Shown piece after piece: positions 10,681 through 21,516 of a stretch of DNA of 64,000 bases. Position 1 is the first letter of the stretch, and each line of letters begins with the position of its first letter. This stretch comes from Silene latifolia (lineage: Eukaryota > Streptophyta > Magnoliopsida > Caryophyllales > Caryophyllaceae): the NCBI RefSeq assembly GCF_048544455.1, contig NC_133534.1:88255637-88319636 (forward strand), read 5' to 3'. Under the pieces are notes generated by a model. The model had not been told where the DNA came from. It did not search any database and worked only from the letters and a program-made list of their open reading frames with translations. The translations under genes were made by a program, and so were the position numbers.

Positions 10681-12398
10681 TAGGTGGTTTGTTTTTTTTT
10701 TTGGATTTTGTCCATTTTGCGCCGTCTTAATGCCAAAATTTTGGCTGACGTTTTTGTTTTGTCCTGATTGAAGGGGAGTGTTCTGGGCACACTAGGTACA
10801 TTGTCGAGGCTCTAGAGCGGGAGGATGATCCTGGAGGAGGAGAGACAATTGTTGCCTTGTCCTTGTTGATTTATGTTTCTCCCTGCCGGCCTTTGTCCAG
10901 CCTTTGATCACATGTTGATCATTGGCTTTCGTCTGCAGAACTTTGGACGTCTGATGGTTGGGGTTAACACCAGTGTGTCGTTCTACGTTGCCATTTTCAG
11001 TCGTCATTGAATTCTGATTATTGGGTTTCAACACCGGGGTGGCAACCTCTGTTATGGCTCCTTTTCATCGCTGAATTCCGACGATTGGGGATTAACGTCG
11101 GGGTGATGCACTGAGTCACAATTCTTGATCGTCATGTCGTCCGAAATCTTCCAGGCATCATTTTCTTTTTTGTTTCGGGGTAGGAATGATGTATTACCAT
11201 CATGGTAACCACCTCTGCTTCCGCGGTTACTCCTTTATTTTCCGTGTTATTCCCTTTCTTTTATGATTAGAAGGATAGGGAGTGCTTAGTTCAGTAGGTG
11301 GCGGATAACCCCTAGTCCATTGTTTTAGGCCAGTCTCTGTATGATAAATACTTGTACCGGATCCTCTTTATATGGTCAGTCGTTTGTCTCAAACGTGTGT
11401 TGATGTATTTTGCGTGAGGCGGCTTGTATATATGTGTTTTTGGTTTGTAGTTTATTTTTTTTGGCTTTTTTGTGTTGTTTTTCGGAGAAGCACGGTCGGC
11501 GGCTGATTCCCCTTTGTATTGCATTTGTTCATGCATCGTTAGTGTAGAAAACAGGCAACAGGTAGCACGTATGCACACACGTAATCACGCAAAAACATTT
11601 GACAAAAATAACCACGATGACTCGAAGTTAAAATTTGAAATTCGAAAAGAAATCTTAAAAATTCTGCGACAGGTCGTCACGTTTGGATTTTCCAAAAGAA
11701 ACTGATTTGTTATTTTCAGCAATTAACTCGTGTTTGAATTAAATTGCATCGAATTTTGCCTAAAATTGATTTGCAACTCGAAAAACTAAAACTCAAACCG
11801 TCACGGGTGAATTTTAAAAGAAATTTTGCGAGTGTATTTGATTTGATATTTCTGAGATCAAGACTCGGATTTGCAAGAGTTTGAATTTTTGAATGAAATT
11901 CACGTCGCGTTATGAATTCTCTATTTTTGTGGAAAATACGAAAAACCGAAATTTTTTTGAAATTTTCGACTGACATGGAAACGATCCGTCGCGGGTCGGG
12001 CCGACTAGCCCTTTCCCCCTAAAAAAAGAGAGAAAACCCGTATGTTTAAAGCTGCGTCATGGAAACCGTGTCGGATTTCGTAAAACGCCAAAACAAGAAA
12101 ATGTGAGTGTGAGAAAACACAAAAATTCCCAGATAGGCCCGAAAAGGCGCGAGCCTTAAGGCGAGAGAATCTACGTGTCAGGAAGAAACACAACTTGATA
12201 GGGACAAATTAAGGTGTGGATCATGAGGACCAGCCCAAAGAGGCGCGAGGCCAAGGGCGATGGAAGTGAGCTTCAACTTTTTTTGGAAAAAAGCGCTGAT
12301 TATTTTGAATAAATAGGGATGTTTGTGTTTCATTATTTCATCTTCCGAAACACGAAAAACATCTCAAAAACCTTTCTTCTTCTTCCACAAAATAAATC
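10681..12398. other. unassigned spacer upstream of the split gene
   Basis: I see no convincing coding region or domain in these 1.7 kb. There are T-rich tracts, and the last 160 bp (AT-rich, with GAATAAATAGGG near 12308) could be the promoter and 5' UTR of the gene starting at 12399. Motifs such as AAAGAGGCGCGAGGCC near 12238 faintly resemble the GCGCCTCTT motif of the Tat LTRs. Confidence 0.35.
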
Positions 12399-12569
12399 AT
12401 GGATGCTTTCGAAAATAGGGTGCGACATTGGTGATACCTGTCGATGTGAGTATCAAAAATAACATTTATAATTTTCCGAACTAAAACTAGCAAGTGGTAG
12501 TAAGGGTCGACCCGCAGGAAGGTAGGGAGATAATAGTTGCTTTACATTTCAGTCTATCGGTAACAGTGA

Positions 12570-12586
12570 GGGGGGGGGGGGGGGGG
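12570..12586 (+). repeat. G17 homopolymer
   Basis: Seventeen G residues in a row. The paired LTR has only GAGGGTGTG at this place, so the run expanded in this copy alone (or contracted in the other, or is an assembly artefact). Confidence 0.9.
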
Positions 12587-13040
12587 TTTGATGTGAATTA
12601 TAACTAAAACTAATAACATAAACTAAATAAATAAATAAAAGTTGCAAAAGATGTAAACAATGATGAAAGAAATGCTAAAACGGTCGGTTCACTATAGCTG
12701 CGATGGCACATAAACCTAGGTAAGTCCGAAATACAGTCGTGTAGGATGGGTAAAACAAGTCCTCTCGGTCCAAGTTAACTAGTAGCTCCTTTCGGCCTAT
12801 GCTACCAGTCCCTAAGTCTCACTAATGCTAGCTCTCGCCCCGAATAGTGATTCCTAAAGCCTAAATTACATTATCTTTCGATCTCATCAATTTAGTCGTC
12901 TTAATTCGTTAATTAATGCCCTTCCTTATCTTTCGATCTACGGGTTGGTCAAAACTAAGCATCTAACAAGTCTCCTCTCGGTCTCTTTGTTAAATATTGC
13001 ACTTAATGAAATTAACGATGCTAATCAAACATGAAGTCAG

Positions 13041-13090
13041 TCGATCGACTAACCGGCTCAGTCGACCGACTAGTTAAGCTAGTCGATCGA
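13041..13090. repeat. TCGATCGA palindrome array, 21-bp spacing (LTR copy A)
   Basis: TCGATCGA at 13041 and 13083, with a variant TCGACCGA at 13062, each exactly 21 bp apart. The paired LTR has four sites at 18001, 18022, 18043 and 18064, so one 21-bp unit was gained or lost. Confidence 0.9.
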
Positions 13091-13586
13091 CCAAGCCCTA
13101 ATTCGGGGTCACCTATTCTAATACCATCTACGCCATAGATCCCCTACATCTTAGCAAGGGGTGTTTAGCTAGACATATTGACGACAATAATAACAGTAAA
13201 ATTTATAAACAAAGCAAATGATTTCATAATTAAATTAACTAAACAAATAATTAACATGAAACGGTAAATTGGCTTTCGGAAAACTAAACTAGCAAGAACT
13301 AAACTACGGGGGAAATAAATGTAAACTGAAATTAAGGAATAGAGTTACCGAAGCAAAGGAATAAGCAATGAATCCGAAAGTAAGATGAGAACTTTGTTGA
13401 GAATTCTAACTACGAATCACTAATGTATTATAGGAACTGAATTAAACTAAGCTAATGAATGATAGATCTATCAAGCAGCAGGTAAAGTTACGTTATATAG
13501 GAAAATAACATAACCTATTCCTAAACCTAATTCTAATTGGGCTTCAGTCTCTCGTCTTTTAAATTGCGCATCAGCTCGTGGAGTGG

Positions 13587-13615
13587 TCGATCGACCACTG
13601 AGGCCAGTCGATCGA
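13587..13615. repeat. paired TCGATCGA palindromes, 21 bp apart
   Basis: Sites at 13587 and 13608. The first extends to a 14-bp palindrome GTGGTCGATCGACCAC (two further bases each side match). The same pair lies in the other LTR at 29158 and 29179. Confidence 0.9.
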
Positions 13616-14155
13616 CCACATGCGCTGTACAGAATTGCATTCTGACGATTCCTGCAGCGCGCACCGATCTTAAAACAGCTGCTATTTCTTTGTTTTTTGG
13701 TCAAATCAGGCGTTCTACGCGGAGTTGGAAAGCTAAGAGGATAAGCTTTCACCTCCAATTGGAATCACTCGATTATCTGCTCTAGAATGCGAGATATAGC
13801 CATCTGAAGCAGCCTGCAATGTCGAGAAGCATTCTGACTGTCTATAGACCATGTAGGTCAATCTATAGACCACTGTAGCTGGTAATCCGCTTCTAAAACT
13901 CTCGCAAATATGTCTTTCAGGCCTTGCAATGCGCACCAAGTTCGCTTCCTGAGTCACTACTTCATGTCAAATGCAATGCTAAGTACTTAGGGACGGATTC
14001 GGCTCGATTTCCGCTGGATTCTTCACATTTCTGCAATATTATACAAAAACACGAAAGTAGACGGAAACAGGGAAAATAGTAGCATAAACTACATAATTGA
14101 GCTCTGAAATGCGTGTGAAATAGGGTGTAAAACATCATATTTAGGACACGTATCA

Positions 14156-14176
14156 AACTTCCCCAAACCAAACCCT
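14156..14176 (-). other. polypurine tract of Athila-like element 1
   Basis: The minus strand reads GGTTTGGTTTGGGGAAGTT directly before the LTR start TGATACGTGTCC. The same tract type precedes the LTRs of the two other Athila-like elements in the window. Confidence 0.85.
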
Positions 14177-14846
14177 TGCTTGTCCCCAAGCAAAAACTAG
14201 ACTCGACTCTAAAACTTAATTGGAACGAGTTCAATCTCAGAGCGAAATGCAAACTGTAAAGCCTAAACCAGTTTAATCCTAGAACTAACAATCAATTAGC
14301 AATATGAATCATGCAATTGAGTTATATAGTCGTTAAAAACTGCTGAACCGTCAACTATAGAGACTTATCATCATGGACTCTCACGGGCCGCTCATATCAC
14401 ACATAAGCACAGGTGAAAATATGTAAAAGATAGAAAGAAGTAATTTTGTAGTGACACTCACCTAACTACGACCTATAAGAACATGCCTGCAGTCTAATAT
14501 GAAAATAATCTTTACAACCGTACATATGCATTCCAACCAAACAAATGACCATGACACATGCCGAGGTAAATATGGATATGTGAGGTAAGGGTAAGAAGGG
14601 GCTAAGACGAATTTGGTAAAAACATAGTTAAAAGCCAAGCTAGTAACTAAGGGAACCAAACTAATAAATCATCCCAACTTATTGCTCAAAATTTCAATCG
14701 AAACAGTGCTAATAGCAAGCACAAATCTTACAATCTCCGATATAATTGTAATTCCCCAAATGATGATAATAAAGCATGGGAATAAAATCACCAACTAATC
14801 AAAACTCCAACCATGTGATTTTATTTTCTTTTTTCTCGGGCTTCAG

Positions 14847-14875
14847 TCGATCGACCAAGATGACTAGTCGATCGA
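14847..14875. repeat. paired TCGATCGA palindromes, 21 bp apart (internal)
   Basis: Sites at 14847 and 14868, in the 3' internal region next to the pyrimidine tract. The spacer sequence is unlike those of the LTR pairs. Confidence 0.9.
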
Positions 14876-15655
14876 CCGCCCTCTACAGTACAGCATGCGT
14901 TTCTTTTTTTTCTTTTTCCTTTTTTTTTTCTTCTCTTTTTTTTTCAAGTTCTTTTTTTTCCTTCTTTCCTTCCTTTTTCAACTTCCCAACATCATCTCAA
15001 AATGAACATTAGCTACCAAAAACAAAGTAACAATCCCAAGAACATAAACTACTAGCTTGACAAGGGCAGGCTAAGTGTAGGATGTAGTTATCGGGACAAA
15101 AAGGCTATTTCTGGCAGTATGAGGCTTATGGGAAAAATGAATAAGGAGGTGACCTCTTTCACATGTGTCAACAAACCACAGAACGAATGCATACAGGTAT
15201 TAAGCAGATTAAGTTCATATTTATGCAAATTGATGTAACATGTCTCATAAGGAGTACTACTCACAATCGTAGATAAACTGGTCATGAATGACACTAGTTA
15301 TAAGCTCTAAATCTCAGAAAATGATGTAGTTTGCCAAAAATCAAAGTCAAGTTTAAAGTTCAACAAGAAATTTAACGAAAACTCGTAGACTATGCAAATA
15401 TGATTTTACTAATAACATGTCAATTAGCAAGGCTTAGGCATAAACGGCTGAAAATTCAATGTCATCATTGAAATACTACCGTTCCGACTCGACCTATATG
15501 CTGAAATAAACGTGCATTTTTGGAATTTTTGAAAGTTTTTCAATTTGTTTTTGGATTTTTTGTATATATAAGAGAAAAGAAATAACAAATGCAAACTGAA
15601 GTGCAATAAACGTGAAACAGAAATGCAATTAAACATGTGAATGCAATGCAAAACC

Positions 15656-15691
15656 CTTCCCCAAACCAAATCACACAATGTCCCCATTGTG
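15656..15691 (-). other. hairpin plus polypurine-like motif inside the 3' region
   Basis: On the minus strand a stem CACAATG...CATTGTG with a 4-base loop (15674-15691) is followed two bases later by ATTTGGTTTGGGGAAG (15656-15671). The same arrangement occurs at 51689-51725 in the second Athila-like element. Confidence 0.65.
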
Positions 15692-15967
15692 CAAAATCAT
15701 ATAATGAAAATAGCAAAGGAATTGGGATTTTGCGATAAATAACTAAATAAGACATGAAGAGGACTCGAAAACTCACAAGACTTTAAGCGCAGCAAAAGGA
15801 AACCTCCCCAAACCAGCGTGAGCTAGGAGGTTTCGGTAGCCAGCAGTGCTACCATAAAGTACCTGAAAAGACAGAAAATATCGCGCATTATCCGAGAAAA
15901 CAAAAATGAAGCGGTAAATTACGTGCAAAGAATTAAATTGAAGAAAGAAGTACAACAGCTACAGTGG

Positions 15968-16067
15968 TCGATCGACCAATGGTCCTGGTCGATCGACCAG
16001 TTCACGATGATCAAAGGGTACTGTACTGCTGAGGGCAGTCAATCGACTAGCTAGGTCAGTCAATCGA
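15968..16067. repeat. four palindrome sites in two 21-bp pairs
   Basis: TCGATCGA at 15968 and 15989, the second within CTGGTCGATCGACCAG, then TCAATCGA variants at 16039 and 16060. The gap between pairs is 50 bp. Confidence 0.85.
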
Positions 16068-16355
16068 CTGACCTACCTGACGAAACAGCTTCTTTCTTTG
16101 AATTAACTCAATGAGTTGAGTTAACTTGGTCTAATAACCTGTAAATGCACATAAAAACGCGCCCAAAATTGCGCTAAACCCAATTGTAACAGTCTAAAGA
16201 CGGAAATTAAACTAAGCACACACTAAGAGTTCTTATTTATTTTTCTTAAACAACTACGAATTTTATTCGCAAAACTAAACAAATCACATCCGGGTTGCCT
16301 CCCGGCTAGCGCTGGTTTCAGAACGGTCCCGCTCGACCTCTTTTTCTTCAGCAGC

Positions 16356-17192
16356 TTACTCTAATGGAGCCCAATCAAAACAACTTAAGGCTCTCAGCAA
16401 CCTATCATACATCTGCGCATGTGCTACACAAAATAGTAAGTAGCACCATAAGATAGAAATAACATAGGAAATCAAAATGTAAAAACATTTAAGCCTAACA
16501 ATTTTCCTATGGCAGCTCCTAAAATCAACCACAAAATAATTCTGCCCTCGAGCTAAGGGCAGAATATAAAAGCTCAAATTATCCGCAGGTGGAAATTTAG
16601 AGAGCTCTGGAGCAATTGACTCAAAAATAACGCGAGTAGAATTAAGATGCTCAGACGGGTATGAACTGTGAGGTGGAGAAGTCTGGTCATCCAAAGGAGA
16701 AGGTGGATAATCATCCCAAATACAAGGGGCGGTAAAGTCAAATGGGTCAATCGGGTCCTCTATAATAGGTTCATCTATAATATCGTCATACACATCCCAA
16801 TTAACCTCAAGACTGTCAAAATTTTCCTCCTCACTCTCCTTATCGCTAGACTCGTCAAGTCGGAGATTCTCAAAGAGATCCTCCAAATCGACCTCACTAT
16901 CAGTGCAAGAATCATAAAGGGGTTATAAACTATCCTTATAAAAAGGATTGTCAACCACGCTAGTGGTCTCCTCTATGTCTCCGTCAGCATTTCCTAGATT
17001 GGTTTCTAAGGTCTCACCCACCCCCTCATCTGAGTCAACATGAAGAGAAAAAGTAGGTTTAAGAGATTCAGTAGCAAACCAATTAAAGAACTCTAATACC
17101 TCAATTACGGGGATTCCTTCGAAATCCCACTTACCTATAGACTCAAGGTATGCTCGCGTAAGTCTTTCATATACCGGAAAATAGTGCAGCAT
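16356..17192 (-). pseudogene. internal ORF of Athila-like element 1, function unknown
   Basis: Two minus-strand pieces in one register (17192-16923 and 16886-16356) are separated by a TAA at 16923-16925. A further piece in another register upstream, to about 17290, reads EDEIFGAYLARLWEFIEP and would join after a one-base shift. The text is acidic, with blocks of Asp/Glu and Pro/Ser and no capsid, zinc-knuckle or pol motif. It lies where gag begins in Athila elements (just after the PBS), so it may be a diverged or replaced gag leader. I do not recognise it. Confidence 0.45.
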
Positions 17193-17387
17193 ATTTGGAG
17201 ATCAGAAAAGGAATCTCGTATGGGCTCAATAAACTCCCAAAGTCTGGCTAAATAAGCACCAAAGATTTCATCCTCTTCCTGTGGAAAACTTAGAACATGA
17301 AACATGAAAACGGTCTCAAGGAACCGAAGTTCCCTGAGACTAAAGAAAGAAAGACTAAAATCAAAAACAACTAAAACTAGCGCTGCC

Positions 17388-17405
17388 TCCCCGACAACGG
17401 CGCCA
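17388..17405 (-). other. primer binding site, tRNA-Asp type
   Basis: The minus strand reads TGGCGCCGTTGTCGGGGA, five bases from the LTR edge at 17411. It matches the primer site common in Athila elements except for one base (TTGTC for TTGCC). The element strand is therefore minus. Confidence 0.85.
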
Positions 17406-18000
17406 AAATTTGATATCTGTCGATGTGAGTATCAAAAATAACATTTATAATTTTCCAAACTACAACTAGCAAGTGGTAGTAAGGGTCGATCCGCAGGGTG
17501 GTAGGGAGATAATAGATGCTTTATATTTCAGTCTATCGGTAACAGTGAGGGTGTGAATTATAACTAAAACTAATAACATAAACTAAATAAATAAATAAAA
17601 GTTGCAAAAGATGTAAACAATGATGAAAGAAATGCTAAAACGGTCGGTTCACTATAGCTGCGATGGCACATAAACCTAGGTAAGTACGAAATACAGTTGT
17701 GTAGGATGGGTAAAACAAGTCCTCTCGGTCCAAGTTAACTAGTAGCTCCTTTCGGCCTATGCTACCAGTCCCTAAGTCTCACTAATGCTAGCTCTCGCCC
17801 CGATTAGTGATTCCTAAAGCCTAAATTACATTATCTTTCGATCTCAGCAATTTAGTCATCTTAATTCGTTAATTAATGCCCTTCCCTATCTTTCGATCTA
17901 CGGGTTGGTCAAAACTAAGCATCTAACAAGTCTCCTCTCGGTCTCTTTGTTAAATATTGCACTTAACGAAATTAACGATTCTAATCAAACACGAAGTCAG

Positions 18001-18071
18001 TCGATCGACCAGCTACCCCAGTCGATCGACTAACCGGCTCAGTCGACCGACTAGTTAAGCCAGTCGATCGA
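18001..18071. repeat. TCGATCGA array, four sites at exact 21-bp spacing
   Basis: Sites at 18001, 18022, 18043 (TCGACCGA) and 18064. The spacers differ in sequence while the spacing does not. Confidence 0.92.
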
Positions 18072-18528
18072 CCAAGCCCTAATTCGGGGTCACCTATTCT
18101 AATGCCATCTACGCCATAGATCCCCTACATCTTAGTAAGGGGTGTTTAGCTATACATATTGACGACAATAATAACAGTAAAATTTATAAACAAAGCAAAT
18201 GATATCATAATTAAATTAACTAAACAAATAATTAACATGAAACGATAAATTGGCTTTGGGAAAACTAAACTAGCAAAAACTAAACTACGGGGGAAATAAA
18301 AGTAAACTGAAATTAAGGAATAGAGTTACCGAAGCAAAGGAATAAGCAATGAATCCGAAAGTAAGATGAGAACTTTGTTGAGAATTCTAACTACGAATCA
18401 CTAATGTATTATAGGAACTGAATTAAACTAAGCTAATGAATGATAGATCTATCAAGCAGCAGGTAAAGTTACGTTATATAGGAAAATAACATAACCTATT
18501 CCTAAACCTAATTCTAATTGGGCTTCGG

Positions 18529-21226
18529 TGACACCCCGCGATAAAGCGGAAAGTAAACTACTAAATATATGCGAAAAATGTGAAGTTTTTAAAACTTTTA
18601 TTTAATAGATAGAGTTTAGCATGCGGGAGTCACGGACATTCGACAGAAGGAAAAGCGGAAATAAAAACAAGGGTCCATACAAATAAAACGGTCAAAAGTG
18701 GGGAAAATATATCCCTCGAATGACATAAAGAAATAGGTGAGTCTAAGCGGTAAATAAGAAATCTAAAAGTCCGGGGTACTCGCTAGCTCACACGTCAAAC
18801 CCCATATAAGCATCTTCACCAACCTGTCATTCATGTAAACATGAAAGCCACAGTCAGTGGGGAGTAACTCAAGGTTCTCCCAACCACAAAACATCAAGAT
18901 GAACATGACAAAACGCATAAACAAATGACCAGATTAAGTAAGATGAGAATGAGTTGAATTGTAACTATGCATATGAGCATACATGTTCAAAGATTCATAA
19001 ATAAGGAAAAGGAATAAGGTAGGCAAGTAAGCAAAGCATAAACAAAGTTAAATAATGGAGGAAAATGTAAGAAGGCAAGATAAAGACCACTTAACCATGA
19101 GCACGTAATTCAAGGAGACATGACCAATATACCCATCCAAAATGCAAATCCTTTACTACACTCATCAAATATAATTTCCCCTGGTAGGACGACAATGATA
19201 ATCACAAAGACTCAATCCTAGTCTAAATCTGGCCAGACTCTCGGGGCAGAACGGTCCCCGATTCGACATGCGGCAGAACAGTCCGCATCCAAGACTTTAT
19301 CGACAGAACGGAAGTCGAGAACCCACAATCGGCAGAACAGTCCGAAAGAAGCGGAATAAATGAGCTAAATCCATACTTGGCAGAACGGCACAAGCAGGCA
19401 TAAAAGCATGTCAAGCATATATGATGGTACTATGGCATTTCTACAAGAATGCGACTCATACAGGTAATTATTTATAATCGTCTTTTCATACTTGAACATA
19501 TAAAATAAACATTTCATTTTATATTTATACATGTCGGTTAAATAAAATAAATAAAATATAACAGGTGGTAATGGATAATTTACGTCATGTGGAAATTTAC
19601 GAAATGCAAACAATCCAATACAAGTGACAAATTGAGCCCAAAAATATAGGAATGGTGAGCCCACAAACATCAAGAAATTGAGTCCATGTAAAATAGAGAA
19701 GTGAGCCCAAAAGTGATCATAATTTGAGTCCAAGAGTTGAATGTTGGTGAGCCCAACATCAATATCCACAAAATAGAAAAGAATAAAATAAAATAAAATA
19801 AAAATAAAAATAAAAAAAGGAATGGCATCAGCATTCAAGGCATACAGGAAAGAAAGTGGGTGAGCAAAGAATTTCGCTCAATGAAATCATACAGGGAAGC
19901 AAGAATGCACGGCTCCTGTACTCAGACCCCTACTTGACAGTCCAAACTCGAGTTTTCCAAAGCGGTAAAAATCGAATATACATGTGACGGCATTAGCATG
20001 AGGACACAAACAGGAAAAACGATTCGAGGGACCGATTAATTCGTCTCAAAACAAAGTTCGAAAACTAGCATGGAACAATTTAAAGCCGTGGTTTAACGCT
20101 CTCATTTCAACTCCGTTTTAAGACGAGATTAAAACGGGGAAAACAAGTGTACATGTGACGATCCTAACATGAATAGAATGCGCACCAAAACCATTTCGAG
20201 TGACTGATTTGTCCCTCCCCAAAACAGCAGCAAAACGTCAAACGTACAGCACAAAAACCGACTTCCAGCAGCTTATTTTAGAACGGACTCGAGACGTAAC
20301 AAGCAAGTAAGTTAGGGCGGTATAGACACACAAGGGGCGTAAATAAAGCCATCATCTTCAACATAAGAGAACTCAGAAAATCCAGCAGATATGAACATAC
20401 AACTTACTCAGCAAGAAGAAAGCCATACACTATTTCTGAACTCGAAACCGGGTAAAAGAGAAGGAACAAGCAGTGAAACACGACCACCATGAAAGTTTAC
20501 CACATGTACTTCAAAGAACACTTCTATACCCGAGAAATCATTCAAAGGTTTAAACTTTTACTATAAACACAGAAAAGTCGAGTAGAAAAGGCGAGTTTCC
20601 CGACGTTTGTCGAGTAACCTATCACCGTTACCTTAACTTTCTTCAATCTTCAAGGGAATGGTCTATTATGAACGAGTTTCCTTCGGGGTCCTCGAACTCT
20701 TCACCTAAAAACTGTAATAAGAGCCGAGTTAGTTTAAAAACGTCACATTTATGAGATGGGTCGAGACGGGAACTCCACAAGGCTATACCTTTCTTACCTT
20801 AAAAGATGAAGGAAGAGATAAGGAGAAGAATGGTGCAAGAATTATTGAGTTTGGTCGAAAATTGAGCGAGAAATCTAGGATTTTAGGACCGCCATTAATG
20901 GGTTCTTTTTGTGAGCTTGCTCTGGTTTTTTGTTTCCAGCTGCGGAAATGTTTGTGTGGTAGGGGTTCTATGCAATTACACAGTAGCTTTTTTTTTAAAA
21001 GAATGGGGTGTGTTGGCGGGCTGTGATTGGGTGAGGAGAGTGTGAGAGAGTAAATTTATCATTATTATATTAGTTGGGTGCCAAAATTGAGGGGCGTGTT
21101 GTCGACCCGGGATAGGTCGAGAGTGGATAAGTTTAGCCTCACATGTGAGCATGTGACGGTTCTTTGCTAGACGGAGGTTCGTCTTAAACCTACTATAATT
21201 TAAGACGGAATTTTATTATCAATATA

Positions 21227-21304
<78 letters not shown>

Positions 21305-21461
21305 TCTATCCGACGAAAACGTATAATTTGTATAACGTAAGCTTTAAAACCTATAGCTTTAATTAAATTACTTTTATTAATATAATGAAATTAACTAGTT
21401 AAAGTAATATAAAAGTATTATTTTTCTTTATGAAAATTATACGAAAAGGGCGGGTGTTACA
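18529..21461 (-). repeat. 3' LTR of the Tekay element
   Basis: 2933 bp, from TGACACCCCGCG to GGGTGTTACA on the plus strand. It contains an (ATT)n run at about 21228-21303. Short open frames inside it are shared with the other LTR but are low-complexity or unrelated to known proteins. Confidence 0.93.
21228..21303. repeat. (TTA)n microsatellite in the 3' LTR
   Basis: About 25 TTA units. The same site in the other LTR (28860-28954) has about 31 units, which explains nearly all of the 20-bp length difference between the LTRs. Confidence 0.95.
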
Positions 21462-21462
21462 A

Positions 21463-21475
21463 TCACCCCTCCTTT
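21463..21475 (-). other. polypurine tract of the Tekay element
   Basis: The minus strand reads AAAGGAGGGGTGA directly before the LTR start TGTAACACCCGCC. Confidence 0.85.
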
Positions 21476-21516
21476 TAAAAAGTTCCGTCCTCGAAACTTG
21501 AAGTAAGAAAATTACC

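Larger units (their letters stand above)
12432..14155 (-). repeat. 3' LTR of Athila-like element 1
   Basis: 1724 bp with TG/CA ends, matched to the split copy at 17411-29726. It contains a G17 run and five palindrome sites at 21-bp spacing within two clusters (13041-13090, 13587-13615). Confidence 0.88.
14177..16355 (-). other. 3' internal non-coding region of Athila-like element 1
   Basis: No credible coding sequence. It holds a pyrimidine-rich tract at about 14898-14990 (purine-rich on the element strand). TCGATCGA pairs lie at 14847/14868 and 15968/15989, with variant TCAATCGA at 16039/16060, all 21 bp apart. An internal hairpin and polypurine-like motif lies at 15656-15691. The corresponding region of the element at 45010-54537 has the same kinds of parts. 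Confidence 0.7.

Noticed and set aside
10792-11578. Small minus-strand frames (10792-11034, 11312-11578)
   Set aside because: No domain, no conserved partner in the window, and ordinary lengths for random sequence.
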